A stretch of 64,000 nucleotides of DNA from Sparassis latifolia (Eukaryota; Basidiomycota; Agaricomycetes; Polyporales; Sparassidaceae), in contig CM031562.1 of the NCBI GenBank assembly GCA_018466975.1, positions 4,092,001-4,156,000 on the forward strand. Direction: 5' to 3'. Position numbers and translations under genes: made by a program. Under the pieces are notes generated by a model. That model worked only from the letters and a program-made list of their open reading frames with translations. It searched no databases and was not told where the DNA came from. Of this stretch, positions 11,813 through 22,580 are shown one piece after another; positions within the stretch are counted from its first letter, which is position 1, and each line of letters starts with the position of its first letter.

Positions 11813-12792
11813 CTACACTTTCTTGCCCTTCCGCCGCCGGGCACCATAAATCTCGCCGCCGGCCTTGGTGATCATGCGGTGGAGCTCGCCCTTGTCTTTG
11901 AGGTACCGGATCTCTTGCATTGACGTGCCGACCGTGCGGCCGCCGACAAGGAGAATGGGTAGCTCGGACGCAGAGGTGAGGCGGAATAGTATTGGTGTGA
12001 GGACAAGTTCGTCGGCTGACAGAGCACGGTGCGCGGTCAGCGGTCAGCTAAGAATAACGAGGGGTGGGAGGGCAGACGCACGTCGTTGGTCAACTTCAAT
12101 AATCGTGGGTTCTGGCCGTAAGTACATGTCTGCGAGGATCTGCTTAATTTCCCGTGAAATGGGAGAATGGAACTAGGGTGGCGCGGGTTCAGCACGGCCA
12201 CTGGACGACTACAGCGGGTGACGCGACGCACCTTGGAGTAAAGCACGACGGGATTACGCGCCCACACGTCCTGGACGACTGTCTCGACCTCCTCGGCCGC
12301 CTGCGGACTCCGGGTATCGAAATCGAGGATGAGCTGTGGGTCGATCGGCTGTGAGGGATCGACGGAGGAGGGTATGACATTCTGGGGAAGGCTCGCCAGG
12401 AAGCTGGACACGGCAGCGAGCTCTTGGGTGGCGTTCAGCTGGATTGGCGGGCGCGCAGTATTGTTGGGGCGGTAGTCGGAGGCGGTGCCCGGTGGTCGTT
12501 TGTGTCGCAAAGCCGCAAGGCGGTAGGCCTCTGCTGAGAGGCGGGAGGGTCGTGATGGGGGTAATGGCGTAAGAGATGGCTGCGCGACGAGGAGGATGTA
12601 GCCAGAGACGAGGACGAGGACGAAGAGGGCGAGGAAGGTGGTGCGGTACCAATACGCCTTTGATTTGCGGGCGGCGAGGTGTGTACCGAGTGCTGCAAAG
12701 CTGAGCGAGGGTGTCAAAGGAGGGGACTCTGGGTCAGAGACAGGACTGCCCATGCCGGGGAAGCGTACGGAGCTGCTGCGACGGTGGGTCAT
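11813..12792 (-). CDS. Membrane-anchored glutaredoxin-like protein lacking the active cysteine
   Basis: The start ATG is at 12792 and TAG at 11815-11813. The N-terminus is cytosolic and Ser/Pro-rich, then a single membrane anchor (TTFLALFVLVLVSGYILLVA) leads to a lumenal spacer and a glutaredoxin fold. Exons join as NPVVLYSK + FHSPISREIKQIL, then TIIEVDQR + PDELVLTPIL, then ELPILLVGGRTVGTSM. Where glutaredoxins have C-P-Y-S this protein has S-P-I-S, and the usual T-V-P is E-L-P. The fold and the GG loop are kept, so it is probably a glutathione-binding or structural protein rather than a thiol reductase; that is inference. The frame is otherwise intact and the splice sites are normal, which argues against decay. 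Its layout mirrors the active glutaredoxin 2 kb away. Confidence 0.85.
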
Positions 12793-14219
12793 ATTACAGG
12801 TGAGTGTGTATTGTTATAGTTTTCGCGCGCTAGCGTGCAACAAACGAGGTCTAAACCGCTTTCCTTTTTCGCCGGTTTCCGCAGACTTTCTTCCCGCAAG
12901 TGCAGATAACTCCCTTATCAGTCACCTTCTTCCCTTTTCAGGCCACTTCTCTTATCGGGGAAAAATAATCTCCTTCCTTCTAGCGTGCTGCATCGTCCGC
13001 ATCAAGCATGTCTTGGAAACAAGTAATGTGGCACGCCCGCGCTGAGCATACGTTATTCGGTTCGAATAACGTTCCCCTGCGGCCTGACCCCACGTTCACT
13101 CATCTCCGACTTCATATAATGTTTGCGATGCGCTCTCTCACTTTAAATGCCTTACCTCCCGACTTATGAGGCCTGAGAGTTTCTGTCACGTCGATATGCC
13201 TGGGCTCTGATGCAGATGGTCGACGTCTATTGATCATCCTCATTACTACTCTCGATGTTGACTGTAGCCATTTGTGGTTGAATAGCATTGTCAGACTGGT
13301 ATTGGGTCACCGGAACTGCCGGATCTGACTCGAGAAGCAGCGTTATGAGGTCAGAGCGGCATTGTCGCGGGGCCGTGATTTCACTATGTCAATGGCACTG
13401 ACAAGTTTCTTTACAATGTGGCCAGACTACTTGCTTCAGATGAGTCCTGCCTCTTCACAATCTTGTTGTCATCCAGTAATAGCTGATAGTTCGAGCGCTA
13501 CCATGCCGTGTCTGTGCCTGTTCTGAAGAACGAAAGGATGTGAATGTAATACACGTCTCTTACAGAGAGCTCCAGATACAAGGTGAGCGTGGATAGCACT
13601 CCATCTTTGATTGTGATGATGATAGCTAAACCATATTGCATTGCTTTGGAAAGCATATATACAAATGACAACAGTGAGAACACAGGGTCAGCACGGGATC
13701 TGTACCCTCTACAAATGATTCGAGGTAATTGTACTGCAGAATGCGAGACATTCAGTCGTACTCTCGATTTTATTCTCAGACCGCGTGGCCGACAACGTTG
13801 CGACTTTCTGGTCAAGTTTCTGCATGCCTACATATTGCACTGCCAGTTCTACAAATGCAGGACATCCATATCTCGCCTCAATCCTGCCTACAGTATGATA
13901 TATATACCGTAGAGACCGAGATCTTTTTTCCTTTCTCCGTGGTACAAGAGTCGGAAAGTCATAGTGCCTCGCGATGATTGGCTGGGGTAGCCGGAAGGTG
14001 AGTACGATCACTATCTAGATTTATTGATCACGTGCCACTAAAATACGTTTGTTCGCTTTCCGCCGTTGTTGATTGCACATTCTGCACGGCCAATCTGGAG
14101 GGTGCAATTCCATCATTCGTCGTACCTATGTCCAGGGGTGAACTGGTTGTGAAGTTCTCCATGCGGTGACCTGTCGCGTCTACAGGGTTACGTCTAGAGC
14201 CCGTTTGATGACACCGATG
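12793..14219. other. Intergenic, nothing recognised
   Basis: About 1.4 kb with no convincing coding exon on either strand. Frames near 13500-14000 are short and lack family motifs. It holds the promoter of the minus-strand glutaredoxin-like gene at its left edge. Confidence 0.5.
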
Positions 14220-14744
14220 AGGCTGAGCGGCCTGAGCCTTCCGGTCCTGCAATCCTCCGACGGGGTGAACTTTCGCGTTTACAGGGTCATCTTGGCGAAA
14301 GCGTCTCCAGTCTGTAGATATATGTTGACATCACAGCTGCCTCTTCCTTCTACCACTGGCGAGACGTCTGACGGATTTGTCGAGGGACGATCTCTCAGAG
14401 GATAGCCATGTTGTCAGCATGGCTATCCGTGGAGAACCCGCAATACACAAGGCTGGAAGACATGGTCTCTGTATATGAAGTCGGCGCGAAGTATGACTTC
14501 GTCTCGAGCAGCGCCAAGAAGACGTTATCACTCATAACGGAGAAGGAGCCACTACGCGTCTACGCTATTCCGTGTCGGTATATGTGGAAGTCACCGGCCA
14601 AGGACGTCGCACTGGCAGCTCCGCGACACTGGCTACGCCTGCCCATGGAGTTCGGCGATCCGACTGAAGCTGAAGACGCTGTCGACGGAAGCTCTCTTCA
14701 AGCTGCTCAGATACAGTCGCAGATGCACGGAAGTGGTGGCTAAG
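14220..14744 (+). pseudogene. Decayed BTB/POZ gene copy
   Basis: Two out-of-frame blocks match the intact BTB gene that follows. The first contains SSDGVNFRVYRVILAKASPV, against SSDGVDFRVYKVVLSKASPV in the neighbour. The second contains LEDMVSVYEVGAKY and ITEKEPLRVYA, against LEDVHAVLDAAKKY and ATKEPFRVLC. The order is preserved but the frame shifts and stops interrupt it (for example near 14405), and the C-terminal third is missing. This is a tandem duplicate in decay. Confidence 0.75.
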
Positions 14745-14954
14745 CTGTTGGCCTACACTGACAGTGCGTTATGGATATTAATTTTCAATACAGATGTCGA
14801 CGTCATCATGGACCCATTAAAGTTCAGCGCTCAACGTTCAACGCCCGGGATCTCGCGTTGATAGAAGCTCCGTCCGCCCAGTCGTTCCCTCAGTGCCATC
14901 GATATCTAATACTGCCCCTACAGTCATATCCCTTCCCGTCCAGTTCACCAAATT

Positions 14955-15991
14955 ATGTCCGACGTTACAGCTGAACCGACCATCCCCAAACATCCCTTTG
15001 ACGATGTGGACGCCGACATCATCATTCGTTCATCTGATGGCGTCGACTTTCGCGTGTACAAAGTTGTCCTTTCCAAGGCGTCCCCCGTCTTCAAGGACAT
15101 GTTCACATTACCTGCGGAAAAGCCTGCGCAGATCTCTCAGCTCAATATCCCAGTAGTTTCTGTCACAGAGGACAGTCGAACACTGGAGAATCTGCTACGG
15201 ATGTGTTATCCCGTTGCCCTGCCGGTTTTGACGCAGCTGGAGGATGTGCATGCAGTCCTGGACGCAGCCAAGAAGTACATGATGGATGAGCTGGTGCAGG
15301 GATCGAAGGATGCACTCATGGCCTTTGCGACGAAGGAGCCCTTCCGAGTGCTCTGCGTTGCGTATTCCTTCAGGTTCGAAGATGAGACGCGTCTCGCTGC
15401 CAAGGGCACTCTACAAGTCTCCATGCGACCCTTGCTACCCAAGCCTACTGAGCTATGCCTCATTCCCTCCACTGTACTGTATAACCTTATGCAGTATCAT
15501 GACAAGTGTACGGAGGCTGCACTCGGTGTCTTCACTGACTTTGGGTGGGTCTTGACTGATATACTGGGACGGCGTATGCTTACAGGCAAATGCCTGTACC
15601 TGGAGCCATCATCAGCGTGGATCTGGTTCTTGTGTACAGAATGTACACCATATCCGCACGACATTCTTGTAGTGCAAGGGGGGATGCGTGCATCGTTCAT
15701 CTGCAGAAGTTGGTGGATGGATTACGTCCAACGAGTCAAAGATCAAGTCACAGCCCGACCGATTGGATCACTTGCCTTGGACGTGGAATCGATGCAGCCG
15801 TCCTTGTGTAGAGCGGGAAGCTGTACCAAATGTGGACCTAAATCATTTAAACAACTGCTCGAGTTCAGTAAGCATCTAGCTGACAGAATAGACAGCGCGA
15901 CAGCCGCCGTGAGTTCAGCGTATTCGAATGAAGGCGGAGTGGCTGAATCCTTACACCCTCCACACAGGTTAAGCTCAACATTCAATGGTGA
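14955..15991 (+). CDS. BTB/POZ-domain protein
   Basis: The start is ATG 14955. The N-terminal BTB fold is clear (DADIIIRSSDGVDFRVYKVV, SKASPVFKDMF, LLRMCYPV), followed by a helical region (LEDVHAVLDAAKKYMMDELV) and a cysteine-containing C-terminal part (CRSWWMDYVQRVKDQ, CTKCGPKSFKQLLEF). Left unspliced the frame runs to 16109, but a GTGAGT...ACAG intron at 15909-15967 gives the ending AVKLNIQW then TGA, which fits the end of this agaricomycete family better; I chose that form, 325 residues. Expanded BTB families in mushrooms are mostly uncharacterised, some thought to be Cullin-3 adaptors, so the function is open. A decayed copy lies directly upstream. Confidence 0.82.
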
Positions 15992-16103
15992 TGATGCACT
16001 AGAAGTGAGTGGATGTCTCCATCGTGCCATACGGATGGCCGATCTAGAAGCGGCATGCATCCCATTTGCTGGTCTACATCTACGCACAAAATCCTGTAAC
16101 ACT

Positions 16104-18915
16104 TCATAATTTAGCTTGCATCTTGGGTTTCCCCTTCCCACCGACCACCTTCTCCACCTCTCTATACTTGTAATATAGTTGCAGCGACTCAGGGTTTGCG
16201 ACCGTTCCACTCGGCTTGAGGTTGGACCCAGAGACGATCTGCTTCACGGCAATCTCGATCTTCTTGCCGTTGACCGTGTACTGTTGCAGAATTTAAAGGC
16301 GTCAGATCATGCTGGCGTTCAATGATGGAGAGACACACCGGAATATCCTCGATCTCGAATATGTATGCGGGTACGTGTCTAGGGCTGAGCGCCTTCCGGA
16401 TCGCAGCACGGATTCTATCCACCAGAGACTCCGTAAACGCGTGTCCGGGACGCATCTTGAGGAAGAGCAACACCCGCTCGTGCGGGTCCTCCCGGCGCTG
16501 CTGCCCGATGCAGAGCGAGTCATCTACGGTGTTGGTGAACTGCTCCATCACGGAGTAGATCTCGGCCGAGCCGAAGCGGACACCGCTGGGGTTGAGCACA
16601 CCGTCGCTGTGGAGGGGGAAATGGTCAGGCGCGACGGAGGGAGAGAAATATCTAGGAAGGACGTTACGCACCTGCGTCCAAGGATCATGAGACCCTGTGT
16701 CTTTGGGTTCTTGATGATGAAGTCGCCTTGGCGCCAGACCCCTGCTCACACGTGGGTGCTCCGATGTAACTAGAGGCAGGGAAGAACGAACCAGGGTACA
16801 TCTCGAAATACGCATTCCTCAGTTTCTCTCCGGACTCGTCGCCCCAGAAGCATATGGGCAGCGAGGGGTGCGGCCGGGTGCACACCAGCTCGCCGGCGAC
16901 ACCAGTGTCTTCGATGTTTCTGCCGTGCACGTCGAATATCTCGACCTTCATGCCGAGGGTCTTCGCCTGGATCTCTACATACACACCGTTAATGGCACAC
17001 CTGCTGGACGTGGGAGAACTGCGTACCTCCAGCGTAGACGGGTAGCGTACGCGAAGAGGAAACAACTACGCGTCCGATGTGGCGTGAGGAGGAGGAGAAC
17101 GCTTAGTGTCGCATTACTTACACGAAGAGCATATATCCGTCCCGCCGGAGACAGACATGAGATGTATATCCGGGTTGAACGCCTGCTGCGTCCACTCAAA
17201 CGTCGGGGCAGTCAAGACCGCGCCGGTGGATGCAATGATGCGGATGGAGTCGAAGTTCGCAAGCTTACCTGAAGCAGTGTCAAACGTCAGCTCACGCGTT
17301 CGCTAAATCATAGGGGAGGTGCACTAACACGGTAGTATGCCTCGTCCCTGCACCTCGCTCAGGAAGCGGGGACTAGTTCCCAAAAAGGTCACTCTGGGGA
17401 GGCATCAGTTCACGTGGGCCCGTGAGGCAGACAACAAAAGCGCTCACCCCTGGACGCTGATGAACTTGAGGAAGTCCCGGACGTCTGGGTAGAACGGGGA
17501 GCCGTCGTACAAGATAACGCGACAGCCGCAAGAGAGGCCATTCAGCATGAATGGCCACATCATCCATCCAGTCTGCAAAGCGTGGGATAAGAACAATTGA
17601 TTAATGCTCATGCCATGCACGTACGGTGGTATACTGGAAATACACGTCATCCCGGTTCATGCCATACGTGATGGCTTGCTCTTTCTTGACTTGAAGCAGT
17701 ACGCCCTAGATACATGGTCCATCAAGGAATGAGCAAGCAGAAGGCGCGGCACTTACACCAGCCGAATGAACGATGCATTTCGGCGGTCCACTGGTTCCCG
17801 AAGAGTACAGAATGTACAGCGGTTGACCGAAAGGCAGCTGTTCAAACACCAATGGACGACCATCTCCCGTCGACAAAAATGCTGACAGTGTAAGACTACA
17901 GCAAACAGGCAATTGAACTTCACATGAACAGAGACAGTTCGCGAAGCTCACCTGTTAGGGACGCTCGCGGTCTGCACTGCATCCACCTCTTTCCCACTCT
18001 TCACACTAGGAAGTAGAATCACACGTTGCAAGCCGCGCGAAATGAGGTCCCGAGAGACTTCAGTAATGCGGGGCAGGAGATCTATGGTTTTGCCAACGTA
18101 GATGACTTCAGTCTCCGAAAAAATGAACTTGGGTTGAATCTGTCTATATCTATCAAGAATACCCTAAGGAAGTGTGATGAGACGTGACGCAGGACCAGGC
18201 ATGCACAACCGCATACCTGGGTCCCCATATCTGTAGCAGTGCTCGAGAAAATAGCACCTATGCTCGCTGCCGCAAGCGCTAATACAACGGCGTAGATGCT
18301 ATTGGTGACAATGGCTTGCGCGACCAGATGAGCGACTGGAAGGAAAAATCGCAGAACTTGGCCTACCAGCAACTCTGTCACCAGCAACAAGTCCGTTCAC
18401 CCTCATGGCCGCGGCCATTTCCTTGACCATCTCCCGCAGCTGTCTGTAGCTGTAGTGAGAGACCTCGCCGGTCTCCTTCGCGGCAGTGCACGCAATGCCG
18501 TCATCGTTGAACTGGAGAAGATTTTCTGCATAGTTCAATCTGGCTCCCGGGAACCAAATTGGTATCTCCTTCATGCGACCCTCTTCGAGGATCTAGACAA
18601 GTACGGTATCATTTTCAGCCAAGAACTCAGAGTGAGCGGTAAGCTTAGGTAGACCTTTGCCGGCGGAACAGAGTATACGATGCCAACGTATTGCCAGAGG
18701 TCAAGCCAGAAGGTGTAGTCTCCTACTGAGTACTTGTACAGGTCGTAGAAGTCTCCTGCATTGGGTGTAAACGTCGGGTTCAGGCGGGAGTGCAGTCGCG
18801 ACGTACTGAGGTTCAGACCATGCTTGAGGTTAATCGCGCGACGGAACGCCTCCACAGTGGTCCGCGCGGGATTGGCAGGGCGCCATATGATCCTCGATTG
18901 AGCAAACTGATCCAT
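16104..18915 (-). CDS. AACS: Acetoacetyl-CoA synthetase (acetoacetate-CoA ligase)
   Basis: The enzyme uses ATP to activate acetoacetate to acetoacetyl-CoA, feeding ketone bodies into sterol or lipid synthesis. The start taken is ATG 18915; TGA lies at 16106-16104. Family segments appear in order: [56 protein letters not shown], the AMP-binding loop [17 protein letters not shown] (about 17775), [63 protein letters not shown] (about 16580) and the C-terminal lysine region [16 protein letters not shown]. About ten short introns are read, and no segment is missing. The N-terminal exon could begin slightly further upstream. It is divergent from SEY1. Confidence 0.92.
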
Positions 18916-19252
18916 TCTAGGCGGGGGTGGACTTCCCACCGTTCAGAATGGCTTGTCGAGAGGTTAAAGAAGGAGGGGTACCATTTCGTGAGCAAACACG
19001 ACAGTTTAAATGAGATCGAGAAGAGGTTGGTCAGCTGAGGCTGATCATGAGTATCAAAGATAACCGCTCCGCTACTAACTGCCACCCGTGCGCCGAGCAC
19101 ATACAACAAGCGCCGGGCGCGACTCGACTGCCATATTTGGAACAACTACCTTGTTGGCGCTTGTGGGGACACGCAGCTCGAGCAAACCGCGTCGGAAACA
19201 CACCTTTCACAACACTTTCCTTCCACCACCACTACCATCCTCACGCCTGCTC
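18916..19252. promoter_or_regulatory. Divergent promoter between AACS and SEY1
   Basis: The 337 bases between the two start codons contain both promoters. A pyrimidine-rich stretch at about 19195-19250 lies just before the SEY1 ATG. No TATA box stands out. Confidence 0.4.
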
Positions 19253-22200
19253 ATGGCACAACCGAGCGTGTTACCCCCAGCGTCCAGCTCTCAGAGCTCA
19301 TCTTCCAAGAGCAGAACGTCGCTGGTCAACGGCCATTACTCCAACGGCGATGCGACCAGGGAGTCTGCGTCCGTGCGGGTGCAAATCATCGACGACGAGA
19401 AGCAATTCACGTTAGCTTTTCTTCTCTTAATTGGTGCCAGGTGTTCAATCTCGTTTCTCGAAGGTCTGAATTGACTCCCCAAATCGCAACGTGGGGACTG
19501 CAGAATGCTGGTTTCGACTACGATATTGTTTCAGTATTTGGCTCACAGTCGACAGGGAAAAGTCGGTTTACCCTGTTCTCGGGCAGGATTGATGTCTGAA
19601 TTCACCCTCTAGGTACCTTACTGAATAGATTGTTTGGAACAAACTTCGACGTCATGGACGAATCCAGACGTCAGCAGACGACCAAAGGTGAGCATCTTGT
19701 CAACATTTTGGCAACCCAGTCCTTCATAGTCATTACTAGGGATCTGGATGTGTAAGGCTAAGGGAATGAATGTGATGGTCATGGACGTGGAAGGAACTGA
19801 CGGCAGGGAACGTGGAGAAGATCAGGTTTGCTCATGGTCTTCACAGATTATTGGAGTGTTGACACCCACGCGTCCGTAGGACTTCGAACGCAAATCTGCA
19901 CTCTTCTCTCTGGCTTCGTCCGAAGTCCTCATCGTTAACCTGTGGGAACACCAAGTAGGCTTGTACCAGGGAGCGAACATGGGATTGCTCAAGACTGTCT
20001 TCGAAGTGAACCTCGGCCTGTTCGGAAAGAAGACTGCAGATGGGTACGTCGTCTTCTGCGTTTTCACATGTTAGCTCCTGACTGTTCTCGCAGTCGCAAT
20101 CAACGTACTATGCTGCTATTCGTGATTCGTGATCACATTGGGACCACTCCGCTCGCTAACCTGCAGGCAACATTGACGGCGGACATGCAAAAGATTTGGG
20201 AAACCCTCTCCAAGCCTCCAGAACTGCAAGACCGCCAGCTTTCCGACTACTTCGACCTCTCCTTTGCTGTTCTCCCACATAAGATGTTGGCAGCAGACAA
20301 GTTCGAGGTCGAAGTCCAAGCATTGAGGAAACGCTTCGCTGAAAAGTCCCGTGATGATTATGTCTTCAAGCCTGCATACCATAAGAGAATTCCAGCAGAT
20401 GGCGTTGCCTTCTATATGGAAGGTATTTGGGTAAGTCGAGCTCGCTGGCTCGAGGAGTCACTTGGTTACAGCTCGGACCATACAGGAACAAGTTCAGACA
20501 AATAAGGATCTGGATCTTCCTACACAGCGAGAACTACTGGCACAATTTCGCTGTGACGAGATTTCCACCGCGGCGTTGGTTGAATTCAGCGAGCAGGCCA
20601 AGCCGCAACGAAGACCAATCGAGTCAGGGAAGGTAGTCGAAGGCCTGGGAGGGATGATGCGCACCTGGCGTTCGACAGCACTAGGTCAGCCCTCCCCCTC
20701 AGATGACATCGCATAATTGCTGACCTTCGAACCTCAGAACGCTATGACCGTGACGCGTCTCGCTACCACCAGGGCGTGTACAAACGTAAGCGTGCAGACC
20801 TGATCAGCGTGCTGGACTCGACCCTGTCACCGCTCTTCCTCGGGCAGCTCAAGAACCTGCACAAGGACTGCATGGTCACATTCAAGGCGGAGATGCACGA
20901 GGGCATGCGCGGTGAGGGGTACAACTTCGCCGACGTCGTGAAAGCTGCCCGAGGGCGGTGCGAGACACGATTCCTGGAGGCCGCAGGGGAGGCGCTAGTC
21001 GACGGCGCTGAGTGGACGTATGACGACGCCTTCGCACTCCTGCAGGAGGACGTCAGAAGCGTTGCGGACCAGTGCAGAAAGGACGAGACGAAGAAGATGG
21101 TTAACATTATTGAGGTGAGCCGCCATATAACGCCGCGGTGCCATATCGTGCGGCTGATCGAGTTCGGCGCAGCGCAATTTCAAGAAGCAGATCTCGGAAC
21201 CCGTTGAGATACACCTCAACAAGCCTGGAATCGACATGTGGGATAAGGTGCTCACAGTCTTCCGTGACATATTGGGGAAAGCCGAGGCATCGTATCTTGC
21301 TAAGGCGAAAAGTGAGTCTCACAAAATCATGATATTCGTGTCCATATATAAACGATGGCTGGATTATTGCAGGTTTCGACTGCACGGACGAAGAAAATGC
21401 AACGGCTCTTGCAACACTGAGGAAACGTGCATGGCTGGCCCTGTGTGCCAAGATCGGCGAGCAAACCTCGGACTCAACTTTCCTCAGCAAGCTGCGTGTG
21501 CACTTCGAGGAGCGCTTCAGGTATGACGAACACGGTGTGCCGCGGGTGTGGAGACCGGGTGACGACATTGACGGCGCGTTCAAGAATGCGAGAGATCAGG
21601 TGCGTTTGGCGTGTTCCGCGTATTTCAAGGCGCTCAATACTTTCGTGCACGTAGACTCTCGAGCTCGTTCCCGTCTATTCCAAGATTTCACCTATCGACC
21701 CGTCGTTGCAATATACCCTACCGTCAGATACGTCCGACTCGTTCACCGGGGCAGAAGACTTCGATTTCCCGGCCACGCTCATCATTTTCACGGAGACAAA
21801 GATCCTCGATCTCATGAACCGGTTCAGGCGCGATGCGGACGCGTTCTATGTCGAGGCGAAGCGCAGCACAGTATCGAGCGTCGCGCAGATTCCGTACTGG
21901 ATGTACGGCGTGCTCGTTGTGCTCGGGTGGAACGAAGCGATGGCCGTCCTCTTCAACCCGGTATACTTCGCGATACTCCTCTGCCTGATTGCTGCTGCGT
22001 ATGTTCGGGTTTCTTCCCACCTGCACATACCGCTGATCTGTACCGCATCTCAGGTATATTATCGTCCAGCTGGGCTTGGTCGGGCCTCTCTTTACATTAC
22101 TGAGGACGGTTAGCACTGAGGTAGGCCGTCATGTCGCTGGACTTCTGCTTGCTCGTTCTCACACTCCACAGATACAACGTCAAGCAACTGACCGCCTCCG

Positions 22201-22315
22201 GGAACACTTCTCCCAGCATGTCCACGCTCAGCCTGTTCGGTCACGGCCTTTGCCAGTGAAGTATGAGGCTGATGAGGACCACGAACTCAGGCATGTTAAG
22301 GCAGAGCCGATGTGA
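19253..22315 (+). CDS. SEY1: Sey1, dynamin-like GTPase for ER membrane fusion
   Basis: Sey1 (the fungal atlastin/RHD3 counterpart) fuses ER tubules. The start is ATG 19253 and TGA 22313-22315. GTPase motifs: G1 GSQSTGKS just before an intron near 19560, switch region [13 protein letters not shown]3 [20 protein letters not shown]4 [10 protein letters not shown] helical bundle follows ([50 protein letters not shown]), then [20 protein letters not shown] and a second hydrophobic run forming the membrane hairpin, and a short cytosolic tail. About nine introns are read. The first, near 19411-19464, is needed to join QFT to [13 protein letters not shown]. All motifs are intact. Confidence 0.93.
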
Positions 22316-22486
22316 TTTGCGATGCGTATGTTTTTTGGATCAGTCTGGATAATATTTAGTGTTGGGATTGTAATTGTCTCTCAAACCACATAAGTATTGT
22401 TTTGGGACCTTGATGATGTGGAAAAGGCTACAACTTGCAAACCATGAGCTTGAATAGAAGGGTCCGAGAGGCAAAAGCTACAATTC

Positions 22487-22580
22487 TGAGTCGGCCCAGG
22501 CTCGAACTGAGGATCTTCTGTGGACATTTCAAAACGACCATGTGTAAGACAGATGCGATAACCAACTACGCCACCGACCC
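22487..22580 (-). tRNA. tRNA-Val (UAC), with 20-nt intron
   Basis: Read on the minus strand, the acceptor GGGTCGG pairs with CCGACTC (one G-T pair) and is followed by discriminator A. The D-stem GCG/CGC, anticodon stem TCTGT/ACAGA and T-arm CTCAG TTCGAGC CTGGG all fold. The anticodon loop reads CTTACA with TAC as anticodon; a 20-base intron follows position 37. It is internally complete and lies just downstream of SEY1. Confidence 0.9.

Noticed and set aside
15992..16109. Read-through C-terminus of the BTB protein
   Set aside because: The extension has no family match, while the spliced VKLNIQW ending does.
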